Origin: Rhodohalobacter sp. 614A
GTDB taxonomy: Bacteria > Bacteroidota > Rhodothermia > Balneolales > Balneolaceae
Direction of reading: 5' to 3'
NCBI RefSeq assembly: GCF_021462415.1
Contig: NZ_JAKEDS010000001.1
Location: 1,522,273-1,586,272 of the forward strand
Length of the DNA: 64,000 bases
Position numbers and translations under genes: made by a program. The first letter of the stretch is position 1; every line of letters begins with the position of its first letter. Shown one piece after another: positions 45,916 to 56,200 of the stretch. The notes beneath the pieces are model-generated. The model made no database searches, had not been told where the DNA came from, and saw only the letters and a list, made by a program, of their open reading frames with translations.

Positions 45916-48872
45916 TGCATAAGAGAGAACCGTCGCTTGTGAAGATATACACGCTTATTTTAATTGCGATTTTAATCATTACTGAAAGCATTTCAGCACA
46001 GGGGTTTAATGTTTTCAATAGCCGAAATCACCCGGAATTAAAATGGCAGGTAGTTGAAACTGAGCATTTCAAAATTATTTATCCGGAGAGAATTGAGGGG
46101 ATCGAAATATTAGCCGGGACGATTGCAGAGGAAACATATGACGCTCTTTCCAAAAACCTGGGTGTGACATTTACAGATAAAGTTCGGCTCTATTTGTCGG
46201 ATGAAGATGAAATTGAAAACGGATTCGCGAACCCGATTGGCGGCGGTTATTCTATGATGTGGGTGAACGTCAACGGTTTCAGGGCGGGAAGAAACGGAAG
46301 TGTAAAATGGCTGCGGCATGTTATGTCTCACGAACTAGGGCATATTTTCCATTACAAGGCTGTGGAGTCGAAGATCGGGATGCTGCAATACGTTATTGCG
46401 ACACCTATTTCGAGGCATTGGACGGAAGGTTTAGCTCAATACGAAACAGAAGAGTGGAATTCTCAGCGTGGCGACCGATGGCTTCGCAAAGCTATTTTCG
46501 ACAGCCGTCCCGGTTTCAGGGATGGAAGTTCTGTTGAAAACGGATCCCTGATGTACGCCGTAGGAAACTCTCAGCTACGCTACTTTACGGAAACATATGG
46601 CGACAGTACGCTGGCAAAGATGTTCTCCTGGCGGGGTAAAAGACTCGGCCTTCTTGAATATCATGATTTTGAGAAAGCGTTCCACGAAACAGTAGATGGC
46701 GGTTATGATGCTTTTTACGAGGAATGGCGAAAGCACATGAATATCTATTACAATACGCTGGCCGCGAGTATGGAACGAACCGATTCTCTTGGAAGTGAGT
46801 CGTTTAATATGCCGGGCCAATTTTACCTGGATATGGTTGTTAGGCCTGATGATAGCCTGATAGCCGTTCAATCCATTCCATCTATGAGCAGGCAGGTGAG
46901 GAGTCTCTATATCGTTACAAACGATTCAACCCGAGAAAGCCGGAAAGTTGCAGAAGGAAATATCAATTACGATTTGAGCTGGAGCAAGGATGGAAAATCA
47001 ATTTTCTATTCCAGGCGATCAAGAGGTGAGAATTCGTCGCTGTCCAATGATGTGTACGTCCTGAACATTGAAACCGGCAGGGAACAGAGAATCACACATA
47101 GCAGAAAAGCTGCATTTCCAGCTCCGGGACCAAATGAAAGCGAGATCGCGTACATCGTAAATGAAGCTGGAACCGGAAATCTTTTTACCCGAAATCTTGA
47201 GACCGGGGAAGAAATCCGAGTCACAAATTATAAGGAGAATGTACAGCTCAGCTGGCCGGTTTGGTTGGCTGATCAACAACGATGGCTGCTCTATAAATTT
47301 GATGGGGATTGGAACCGAAAATTCATTCTGTTAAATCCTGAATCAGGTGAAGAGAGTGTTCTTTTAGATAACGGTCAAGGGGATAACCAACGTCCGATTT
47401 TAAATCATGACGGCACAAAATTCGCTTACAATTCGCTGCAGGATGAAGTGCCAAATATATTTGTTTATGATTTTGAAACGGATTCATCACGCCGTGTGAC
47501 AAACCTGTTTACGGGTGGAGAAGTTTATGGCTGGATAGCAGAAACAGATTCCGTTGATTTTGAAAGGTTGCTGGTGAATGCCAGTGAGACAAAGCGAAGA
47601 GATCATCTTTTTTGGGTGGATGTAAACCGTACTCCAAAATCACAGCCGGTTGAAATTCCTGAAGCGTATTCAAACTGGCGATTGAAATCTCCTCCGAATC
47701 AGATTCCATTCCAAATCGAAGGAGATCCCTCAGAAGTAGTCGCCCAATATGAATATCAGCCGTTGAAAAATATCACCCATATTGTTTCATTTGCGCTGCC
47801 GTATTATGCAGATACAAATAACTGGGGGCTATGGGGTATGACAAACTGGATGGAACCGATTGGCAAACACCTGGTCACAGCGTTTGGATCCGTTTCTTTG
47901 CCCACTCCGGCAGAAAATAGTTACGGTGCCATCAATTATCAGAATAATCAGCTCTACCCGAGCCTCACATTTTCGGCATATAGTTTTCCGGCAAATTCAA
48001 GATTTTATGGCGATAAGTTTTTGGTTGAAGAACTGACCGGTGGAGAGGTATCCGCCGTTTGGCCTCTGGATACATTTGAAAGATCCTATCAATCATCCAC
48101 GGTTGGAATTCGGTTTCGCCACGTAAATGTTGATCCGGACAACTATGATTTCTCAGGCAATCCACGAATTCCAGAACCTGTTGAAGGACGCCAAACCGAT
48201 CTTCAAATCGAGTGGATCCTGCGGAAACAGAAGCCCTGGCGTTTGAATGCTATTCATCCGTTGGACGGGTATGGAATCAAGGCAAGATTGTTAGGGGCTG
48301 AAAAAGTACTCGGCGGGGAGGTTGGTTATTTTGAAGCTGATTTAAATGCATATGCGGTTTTGCCATCCATTGGGGCCCATCGATTCTATTTGCATGCACG
48401 ATATCAACAGCAATGGGGTGACCCTTTACCACAAAATAAGGTGAACCTGACGCGGTATGACAATATTACCATCACGTTGCCAGATCAGGTATTTATTCAA
48501 TTTTTTGATAATTCGGAACGGGTTCGGGGATATCGTCAGTATGTGGCTGGAAAACGTGTTTTGTTTGGAAGTGCAGAGTATAGAATGCCGTTTATTCCAT
48601 CTCTGCAAACTGAAATTCTTGGATTAATCCAGTTGGGATCAACTTCGCTTACACTGTTTACCGATGCCGCAATTGTTGGCGATGCTATTGGGCAGGATGG
48701 ATCCACAAATACAATCGAACGGTGGGGAGCAGGTGCTGAAATCAAAAATGAACTACAGATTTTCGGGCTGAAATTTGCCCATTCTCTCGGTGTAGCTCAA
48801 CCGGTTGAATCTTTATTTGAAGATGATTTTGTGGATCTTTACTATCGGGTGAAGGCCGTTGTTCCGTTTTGA
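45915..48872 (+). CDS. Surface metalloprotease with beta-propeller and outer-membrane barrel
   Basis: 985 residues from GTG 45915 (an alternative GTG at 45939 gives VKIYTLILIAILIITESISAQ). Residues of about 35-270 are a gluzincin-type peptidase MA domain with HELGH (139-143) and downstream Glu171 in WTEGLAQYE. About 290-620 forms WD40-like PD40 blades (NYDLSWSKDGKSIFYSRRS, RPILNHDGTKFAYNS). About 640-985 resembles an outer-membrane beta-barrel ending in VVPF, with a terminal Phe. Such three-part proteins place the protease and propeller in the periplasm or at the cell surface, held by the barrel. Substrate unknown. Follows the M20 hydrolase. Confidence 0.85.
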   Translation: MHKREPSLVKIYTLILIAILIITESISAQGFNVFNSRNHPELKWQVVETEHFKIIYPERIEGIEILAGTIAEETYDALSKNLGVTFTDKVRLYLSDEDEIENGFANPIGGGYSMMWVNVNGFRAGRNGSVKWLRHVMSHELGHIFHYKAVESKIGMLQYVIATPISRHWTEGLAQYETEEWNSQRGDRWLRKAIFDSRPGFRDGSSVENGSLMYAVGNSQLRYFTETYGDSTLAKMFSWRGKRLGLLEYHDFEKAFHETVDGGYDAFYEEWRKHMNIYYNTLAASMERTDSLGSESFNMPGQFYLDMVVRPDDSLIAVQSIPSMSRQVRSLYIVTNDSTRESRKVAEGNINYDLSWSKDGKSIFYSRRSRGENSSLSNDVYVLNIETGREQRITHSRKAAFPAPGPNESEIAYIVNEAGTGNLFTRNLETGEEIRVTNYKENVQLSWPVWLADQQRWLLYKFDGDWNRKFILLNPESGEESVLLDNGQGDNQRPILNHDGTKFAYNSLQDEVPNIFVYDFETDSSRRVTNLFTGGEVYGWIAETDSVDFERLLVNASETKRRDHLFWVDVNRTPKSQPVEIPEAYSNWRLKSPPNQIPFQIEGDPSEVVAQYEYQPLKNITHIVSFALPYYADTNNWGLWGMTNWMEPIGKHLVTAFGSVSLPTPAENSYGAINYQNNQLYPSLTFSAYSFPANSRFYGDKFLVEELTGGEVSAVWPLDTFERSYQSSTVGIRFRHVNVDPDNYDFSGNPRIPEPVEGRQTDLQIEWILRKQKPWRLNAIHPLDGYGIKARLLGAEKVLGGEVGYFEADLNAYAVLPSIGAHRFYLHARYQQQWGDPLPQNKVNLTRYDNITITLPDQVFIQFFDNSERVRGYRQYVAGKRVLFGSAEYRMPFIPSLQTEILGLIQLGSTSLTLFTDAAIVGDAIGQDGSTNTIERWGAGAEIKNELQIFGLKFAHSLGVAQPVESLFEDDFVDLYYRVKAVVPF

Positions 48873-48926
48873 TTACATGTGAGAGAGTACCAAGAGGAGT
48901 TGGTAGACGTGTGTGAAACGTGAAAA

Positions 48927-48998
48927 GTCATTGCGAGGGAGTTTACGACCGCCGCAATCCCCAACACTTGGAGATCGCTTCACTCCGTTCGCGATGAC
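48927..48998. repeat. Intergenic repeat copy B (GTCATTGCGAG family)
   Basis: Begins GTCATTGCGAGGGAG and ends GTTCGCGATGAC, so its ends are inverted copies. The interior includes CGCCGCAATCCCC. Matches copy A at 43421-43493 and, in part, 1022-1050. Confidence 0.75.
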
Positions 48999-49017
48999 GG
49001 GAATTGTGTTCAGTCAA

Positions 49018-49046
49018 GTCATTGCGAGCGAAGCGCGGCAATCTCA
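49018..49046. repeat. Intergenic repeat partial copy C (GTCATTGCGAG family)
   Basis: GTCATTGCGAGCGAAGCGCG followed by GCAATCTCA. It lies 20 bases after copy B, between the convergent surface protease and LolA-like genes. Confidence 0.65.
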
Positions 49047-49093
49047 GAGTACAAGACATTGATAATTTGCGATGATCTGCTCGAGATTTGACA

Positions 49094-49864
49094 TTAAATT
49101 CCCCGTCTTAATCCCCGAACTGTAAACCGCCAATCGGGAATGTCTGTATTGATCTCCCGTTTCTGCCAGGTTAGTTCTGTTTTTCGATCTTCACGCAGAT
49201 CAAACATGGTCATTTTTGTAGGACTCCAGAGTACATCTGTAATCTGTTCAAAACTTTCAGACTCAAGGCGTTTTATGAGTTCTTCACTTTCGTTGTAGTA
49301 ACGAACGGTTTCCAACGCATAAGTGTCTTTTTGGATGTCGAACTCAACAAATGCATATTGGTCAGATTCCGGTTTTGTGGCGCGAATGGTGTGTAAATTA
49401 TCGTTCGTTTCCAGCCATTGAAATTCATAATCATCCGGATTTTGATCTCCCAAATCTTCATAGGTAAAATCGCTCCCCATAAACGAGTCTCCCTGCTCAG
49501 CAGCACTGATTACCTGGATTCGGCCGATGGATGGAAGGTACAGATGTTGTGTTTCATTACCATCCTCATTTACGGTAAGAAAGCCCGTTCCACGAACACT
49601 GCCCGGTTCAGAAAAAATAATGAGGTTGTCGTTATTTCCATCCCGGTTTTGGCTCCAGGATTGCATGGTGCGATTTCTGGTACGTCCCCTGGAATCTGTA
49701 ATTACCATATCCAGGATTGACCATTCGGTTTCAATGGGATTTCGCCGTTCTTCCACTTCTTCAAAAACAGTCCGGGCTTGAGATTCATCGGTTATTCGTT
49801 CCTGGGCAAGAAGCGGCACATTTGCGAACCAAATAATCGACACAAATAAAATGATTCTATGCAT
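49094..49864 (-). CDS. LolA-like outer-membrane lipoprotein-sorting protein family member
   Basis: 256 residues with a signal peptide (MHRIILFVSIIWFANVPLLAQ). The mature protein is mostly beta, with the pattern of the LolA-like fold family annotated as outer membrane lipoprotein-sorting protein: SILDMVITDSRGRTRNRTMQSWSQN, LIIFSEPGSVRGTGFLTV, QHLYLPSIGRIQVISAAEQGDSFMGSDFTYEDL. It is distinct from true LolA, and in other bacteria often neighbours RND-type exporters; none is present here. The ligand is probably a lipid. Likely periplasmic. Confidence 0.88.
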   Translation of the reverse strand: MHRIILFVSIIWFANVPLLAQERITDESQARTVFEEVEERRNPIETEWSILDMVITDSRGRTRNRTMQSWSQNRDGNNDNLIIFSEPGSVRGTGFLTVNEDGNETQHLYLPSIGRIQVISAAEQGDSFMGSDFTYEDLGDQNPDDYEFQWLETNDNLHTIRATKPESDQYAFVEFDIQKDTYALETVRYYNESEELIKRLESESFEQITDVLWSPTKMTMFDLREDRKTELTWQKREINTDIPDWRFTVRGLRRGI

Positions 49865-50008
49865 GGTACTTTTTTGATTTCAACAAACATACCCGACAGA
49901 AACAGCGTTCATTAATTGAAGGAGTTGAAAAAGCGACTGATTTTTTCGATATCAGGAACTGACGAAGAGCTTTGTTTGCTGCTCAATCAGTTCCGGACGG
50001 CGAATTAT

Positions 50009-51004
50009 CTATCGTTTCCAGTTAACTTTTTTCCAAAGAATCCAGATGCCAATCAGCACAAGCGGGATACTTAGAAGCTGCCCCATATCGAGTAAGGATC
50101 CTTCAAGGAAATCAGCGAGAGTTTGTTTAGCAAATTCGAGGAAAAACCGCCCTCCGAAAAGAAGAATGAGGAACGTTGCGAAGAGAGAACCTTCGGGGGG
50201 TTTTTGGTCGTATTTTTTGTAAATGGTCCATAACACGACCAAAACGATTAAACACAGAATTGCTTCATACAGCATAGATGGATGGCGGGGAAGCATATCA
50301 ATCCGTGTAAAAATAATGGCCCACGGTACATCAGTCGGTATCCCCACAATTTCGGAATTAAAGAAATTACCAATTCTGATAAACATTCCACCAATGGCTA
50401 CACCCGGAACGACACGGTCGGCCACCCAGAAGAAAGAGGCCCAGGAAGTTTTTTTAGCATATAAATACATGGCAACAATAATTCCAATCGCAGCGCCATG
50501 GCTGGCCAGCCCACCCGTCCAAACTTGCGGAATAAGAATCGGGTTTCGCAGGTAGAATTCTGCTTCATAGAAAAATACATGGCCAAGCCGGGCGCCAATC
50601 ACAGTTCCCACCAACACGTACATCAACAAACGGTCTAAATCTTCAATCGATTTGCCGGCATCTTTGTACATCTTTACTCCAATCATGTAACCGCTGGCAA
50701 ATGCACACACCCACATTAATCCATACCAGCGGGGTTGAATAGGCCCGATAGAGTTGAGAGTAGGAGAATCAATCAAAAGAAATGGAATTTGAGCCACAAT
50801 CAGTGAGCCCAGAATTACAGCCCAAACTTTCCATGATTCTGGTTCTTCTTTTTCTGACGCAGGGGAGATTTTCTGAAAGCCAAAGTAGATAAGAATAAAT
50901 CCAAGAATGAGCCCCCAGATAGACACCGGAAATGGAAGCCCGAATTCCGGTATTGTGAAGATGACGGGATCCAATTCCCAAACTAAATAATCGCTTGTAT
51001 TCAT
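50009..51004 (-). CDS. lgt: Prolipoprotein diacylglyceryl transferase
   Basis: Inner-membrane enzyme transferring diacylglycerol from phosphatidylglycerol to the lipobox Cys. About seven membrane helices. WTGGLASHGAAIGII carries the essential His, RIGNFFNSEIVG is the Lgt signature with key Arg and Asn, and RHPSMLYEAI is conserved. It serves the many lipoproteins encoded around it. 331 residues, slightly longer than the E. coli enzyme. Monocistronic in appearance. Confidence 0.96.
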   Translation of the reverse strand: MNTSDYLVWELDPVIFTIPEFGLPFPVSIWGLILGFILIYFGFQKISPASEKEEPESWKVWAVILGSLIVAQIPFLLIDSPTLNSIGPIQPRWYGLMWVCAFASGYMIGVKMYKDAGKSIEDLDRLLMYVLVGTVIGARLGHVFFYEAEFYLRNPILIPQVWTGGLASHGAAIGIIVAMYLYAKKTSWASFFWVADRVVPGVAIGGMFIRIGNFFNSEIVGIPTDVPWAIIFTRIDMLPRHPSMLYEAILCLIVLVVLWTIYKKYDQKPPEGSLFATFLILLFGGRFFLEFAKQTLADFLEGSLLDMGQLLSIPLVLIGIWILWKKVNWKR

Positions 51005-51139
51005 AAACTCAGTTCATGGTGATAAATAATTTGAGTGGGAAAATACGAAAGCGAAGTGGTAAATACAGACCTGTACGCAAAATGAAGAGAAATTTAACAG
51101 CTTCTAATTTTAAATAAAGTGATAGCAGGAAAGCTATCA

Positions 51140-53083
51140 TTAAGCCGAAGCAGAGTCTGAGTCAGAACCTGATTTTGGTTTTATGAATTTTGAAAGAAAA
51201 TAAACCGCTCCTAAAACAGCTACCGCGATGAGAGCGTACCAGGTCCATTTTATGTCTTCATCTTCTGTCTGTTCTATGGCATCCATTGGTTCTGTGGCCT
51301 CGTCTTCAGTGGGTGCCATTGCAGCAGTAGTGTCTGCATCAGTCTGAATGGTTGATTCGGCAATATCTGCTTGTTGTTCCTCAGATGTTGTGGTTGCAGC
51401 ATCGTCTTTTGTGACATCTGCAGAGGCGAGAGTTTCCTTACTTACATCTTTTTTCGGCTGAGCTGCGGGAAGTTCCGGTTCTTTTTCTTCCGGTTTTGGT
51501 GTAACTAAATCTGCAGTGTCAGGTTTGGTAACATCTGTTCTAACCGGTGACATTCCGCGGTCTGTACTGTCAAGTTCTTCAATAGACTCAATCACTCTCA
51601 AAGAGTCAGCTCTCTTGATAATATCTTCCTGATCATGTTCTACAATCTCAGTTTTATCAGTATCTGCTTCAGCAAGAGTTTCAGAAATTTCTGTTGGTTC
51701 AGTGGGTTTGTCAGCCTCGGTAACTGTTTCCTCAATCACAGTTTCGGTAACTACTTCCTCTACAGGAGCTTCATCTTCAATCGTTTCGGCTGCCTGCTCA
51801 ACTTCCAAATCCTGCGGCTGTTCCTCAACCACTTCATTTTCCGGAGTATCTACTGATTCAGCTATTAATTCTGCATCTTGAGTCTCAGGCTCATCTGGTA
51901 CCAGAACAATATCAATCGGCAGAGGTTTTGGTACTTGTCGAACCCCCAGCTTCTCTCCCTGTATGCGAACCCGTTGAATCGCTAATTGCTCGGGACGTTC
52001 TTCTCTTTTTGGTAATTGCTTCGGCTCTTCTGGCTGCTGAGCAATGGTAGGTTGTTCAGGTGCCTCATTTTCAGCGGCAAGAGCACTTTCAAGTTCGGCA
52101 ACTTTTTGTTGTAACTCACGAATCATTTCCGCCATTTGCTCATTTGGAGGTGGCGCATCCATTCGCAGTTCTTCATTTTTTTGTTTCTCTTCAACGAGGG
52201 CTACTTCAAGAGAATCGATTCTTTCATTTAACTGGCCGATTTCCTCTTGGAACAAATCTGCCTGTCGTGCAAGAAGCTCTTCCAAACGTTCAAACATGGA
52301 AGGCTCGGGTGGAGGTTCTGGTGCAATAACCCGTGAAACTGTAGGCCAGTCTGCATCTACATTTCCACCTCCAAATTTAAATTGCAATCCAAAAGTAACG
52401 GCACTCCAGGAGTTTGAAATTTGTGAAGATCCGTCAAGCTGCAACAGGTCTCCAATAAAATTTCCATCAATAATATCTCTGCTGGCAGAAGAATATTCGT
52501 ACTGAGCAAATGAGTCGAGCCTGTGGCCGAGGTTAAATCGAAGTCCACCGCCAAAGGTGGTGAAAAATGTTTGAAAAGGGTGATCGGCAGCTGTTACATC
52601 CGATTGTGTGATACTTGGATGATCGGAGTGAATGGAAACATCATTGAACATTAAACCTGTTCCAAAACTTCCAAAGAGGTTGAAATTTCTGGCAGACGCA
52701 CCAAATAATCGCACAAGACTTAGCTGGGTAGATAAAGTTGTGGATACGTAATTGTTATCAAATGTAAGAGCATCGTCGGGGAAGATATCACTCAGAATAG
52801 AAAACTTACCAAATACAACATTTGTCTGGAGAGCGATTTCCGGTGTAGCTACATAACGGAGATTGAAACCAACGGTACTGTTCAGGCGTTCTTCGAATTC
52901 AAAATTTGCATCCAAACCCGATTGAAATGCCGACCCAACATTAAGATGGCCAGTAGTCACAGCCCCCATTATACCAATACTAAGTCGATTGGGTTCTTGT
53001 TGATTATTTTGAGCTCCGGATTCTTTCTCCCCAAAAAAAATCAACGCCAATAAGAAGAGTGATATTTTTCCCCAGCTTTTCAT
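51140..53083 (-). CDS. Barrel plus coiled-coil plus acidic linker plus C-terminal membrane helix protein
   Basis: 647 residues from the ATG at 53083. A signal peptide (MKSWGKISLFLLALIFFGEKESGAQ) is followed by about 215 residues of amphipathic beta-strands, as in an eight-stranded OmpA-like barrel (GFNLRYVATPEIALQTNVVFG, GGGLRFNLGHRLDSFAQYEYS). A coiled coil follows at about 265-345 (LFQEEIGQLNERIDSLEVALVEEKQ). Then about 260 residues are rich in Glu, Asp, Thr and Pro with no fold visible. The end is a membrane helix (WTWYALIAVAVLGAVYFL) with a basic tail (KFIKPK). The order suggests an outer-membrane anchor linked to the inner membrane. No family was recognised. Confidence 0.8.
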   Translation of the reverse strand: MKSWGKISLFLLALIFFGEKESGAQNNQQEPNRLSIGIMGAVTTGHLNVGSAFQSGLDANFEFEERLNSTVGFNLRYVATPEIALQTNVVFGKFSILSDIFPDDALTFDNNYVSTTLSTQLSLVRLFGASARNFNLFGSFGTGLMFNDVSIHSDHPSITQSDVTAADHPFQTFFTTFGGGLRFNLGHRLDSFAQYEYSSASRDIIDGNFIGDLLQLDGSSQISNSWSAVTFGLQFKFGGGNVDADWPTVSRVIAPEPPPEPSMFERLEELLARQADLFQEEIGQLNERIDSLEVALVEEKQKNEELRMDAPPPNEQMAEMIRELQQKVAELESALAAENEAPEQPTIAQQPEEPKQLPKREERPEQLAIQRVRIQGEKLGVRQVPKPLPIDIVLVPDEPETQDAELIAESVDTPENEVVEEQPQDLEVEQAAETIEDEAPVEEVVTETVIEETVTEADKPTEPTEISETLAEADTDKTEIVEHDQEDIIKRADSLRVIESIEELDSTDRGMSPVRTDVTKPDTADLVTPKPEEKEPELPAAQPKKDVSKETLASADVTKDDAATTTSEEQQADIAESTIQTDADTTAAMAPTEDEATEPMDAIEQTEDEDIKWTWYALIAVAVLGAVYFLSKFIKPKSGSDSDSASA

Positions 53084-53213
53084 TCCAAACAAAAAGTAAT
53101 GCTGACAGGCACGTGTTTAATTTAGACCAGCAGTGGATAAACGATACGTCTTTGAGAGGAAAATTACAATAGAAATGACTGTTTTTTAATTTTTTAGCCT
53201 CAAATAAAAAATG

Positions 53214-56200
53214 CTATTCAGAACCATCAAGAAGATTTCTGAGTACATTTTTGGCTCCCTGCTGGACATAATCTCGGACAATTTGATCGATCGTTACCGT
53301 GTCCGGGCCAACTTTCGGAGAGGCTGTTGTTCCCGTAACCTGAAGGGGCACAGCCAAGCGCCCGTCTTCGAGTTGCAATGCATCAGCCGCTCTTGTTGAA
53401 ATAACAGATGCTATTCCCTTTTTGAAACGCTCGGGCAGCAATACTGTCGCTTTATAGTCGATCTGGTCGGAAACCATATTTAATGTACCATTCAATTCAA
53501 GCCCAAGATTTCCACTTGTGAGCTTAAAATTCTCCAACGTCATTACGGCATCCGCCATTGTGAAATTGGCATTCCAGCGATCCAATGTGAGGGTTGATAG
53601 TTCCGAAACTTTCAAATATTCAGCGATTTTTTGCTGAATTGGATGACCGGAAAGTCTCACTTTTGTCATGCCGAAAGTGCCACTGGCTTCAGCCGTTTCA
53701 ATATCGGGTGATAAATTGGGCTGAAGTTGTGCTGAATACTCGATATCTGCACTGAATGCACCCGTCAAGTATTGATGGATCGTACTCTTTGGGCCAAGAA
53801 AACCCGTATCGCGAAAGAATGACTTGGCCTGGAGACTGTCCAGTTTGCCTTCAAATGATATGCTCGTATTCAGGGGATCGGGAATACTCCATTCCATATT
53901 CCCATTGGCTTCTCCACCAAAAAGTTGTGCAGTGGCATTAGAAACTCCAAGTGTATTTGGTGTCATGCGTCCGTTGCCACTAATATTTGTAATAGAGAGT
54001 CCGAATATTTGAAGTCTGTCGATTTCTGCACGAACAGAGGCAACCATGTCCGGAAGTTCAACCGGGGTCGGTTCAGCGTCCGTTTCTTCTTCCCAGTTAA
54101 TCATTTCGTCTACATTTACCAAGCTACTCGTATAGGTTCCATTAACGGTAGGCATGGCCGATGTGGAATTTTGTTCGCCCAAGAATGCCATATAATTTTG
54201 CAGCGAACCTTCCAGTTGAATATCAGACTCTCCAAAATTCATGGAAAATCGTTCGAGATTCATCTGCTGTGGAGTGGCAGTCATTCGGCCTGAAAGCTGT
54301 GTAACCGGAAGTGGTAACGAATCGCCCCGGGCTGTTACGTTTTCCACTTCAAATGAGCCATTCAGGGACATGTTTTCAGCATTTCCTATCGGGCCTCTTA
54401 CATTCAGATTTAAAGCTGCATTCCCGGTTAATTCCTGGATCATCGGCTCAAGAGAATAGTATTGAGTGATACTGCCAAACACAGCATCTCCATCCAAATT
54501 GAGATTAATGACAGGTTCGTCACTCAGGTAATCGGTAACCGAACCGTTCACGGCCAGTGCATTTTCTCCGGTTGCAAAATTTGCTTCGGTGATGTTTAAA
54601 GTTCGTCCGCTTGCATTGGCCCGGAAAGTAATATCGCGGATTGGGTTGGCCAGTGATTTATGAGAGAGAAATCCATTCGTCAGCTCAATAGTACCACTTT
54701 GCAAAACGGTTTCTATCTGATCGGGATCAGGCCGGCCTTTTAAAGCAACCTCTGCCACCAGTTTTCCCCGCATGGAAAGTGTATCCTCATCAATGGGGTA
54801 GAAATTTTTGATGGTTGCGAGGTCGAAATTAACATTTGAAACCACATCCACTGTTCGTTGGTTTTCATCCAGCGGATTCATGATGGTTCCTGAAAGCCTG
54901 AATTGATTTGTTTCTGCCGTAAATCCAGATTCTGCAATTTGAATCCTGTTTTGATTAGCGTCGATCCGGGCATTTATTTCTTCAATGGAATTCGGCACAT
55001 CTGCATATTTCAGGCTTCCGTCTGCAAGAATAAATTCACCGGAAAAGTCGGTGTTTTCGAAATCATCCATCCGGCCGTTGGCAGTGGCATCAAGATTTAA
55101 TTGACCGCTCAACCGTTCAATCCCAACCTCATCAATCGGGTAAAAACTGCTGATCGTTGCAAGGTTAATATCTCCGGTGGCATCGAGCGTAAAGGAAGCA
55201 TTGTCTTCAAGCGGCCGCTCAATTCTTCCGGATCCTCTGAGATGGTTTTCTCCTGCTTCGGCACTGAATTGATCGATAGTGGCAAGCTCGTTATTCACTA
55301 CTGCGGAAATGTTGATGTTTTGAATGGCCTCCGGCAAATCGGGATCCTGTAAATAACCATCCTGAACCTGTACAGTTATATTGAAATTTGGATAGGAACC
55401 TTCTGTTATACTTCCCTCTACATTTCCTTCCAAGACAAGAGAACCGCTGGTTTCAAGTCCGCTAAGCTGTTCCTCATATTCCGGCGGGGCCAGTCTCAGA
55501 AGTTCTCCAAAATTTTCGGAACTGGAACTAAAATTAAGTGAGACCTCCGGCGCTTCACTGCTCCATTTTGAAACGGAACCGGAAAGATCAAGGGCAAGTC
55601 CGCGAATCGAAAAAGTACCTTCAGAGAAAGTTAAGATTTCATTCTCCATATCCAGGGTGGAAGTCTGGTCCATGCTTAATGCCAAATCTTCCAGATAGAC
55701 AGTTTCGCCCACAGAATAGGAAAGGGAAGCCAGCTCGGCATCAATTGTACTTTCAATGATTTCTCCGAATGAGAGCGAAATATCGGCATCCAAATCTTCT
55801 AAAATGAGAGATGAATGATTGGTCTGATCGCGGTAATTGATGCTGCCGTCGGTCAGCTCAAAACCGGATATAGAAATACTTGTAGATTGTGCGGTGGTAT
55901 CCTCTTCACTTTCAAAATTTTCAAGCAAAAAATCGATGTTGGTGGTGGAGTCTTCGTACACCGTATAGAAAACTGTAGGGTGGCGAACATCCAGGTTGGA
56001 AATAGATATTTCATCCCCAAAAAGGCTGAAAAATTCAAGCGAGAGAAGAAGTTCATCAATTGTAGCAACAGGTTCACTTTCAGGATCGGGGACAAGAATT
56101 TCATCCAGTTCTACACCGAACTGCGGAAATGTTCTGAAAAAGGTGATTGACATTGTGCTCACCTGAATATCGCTTCCGGTGGCTTCACGGACTTTGGGTA

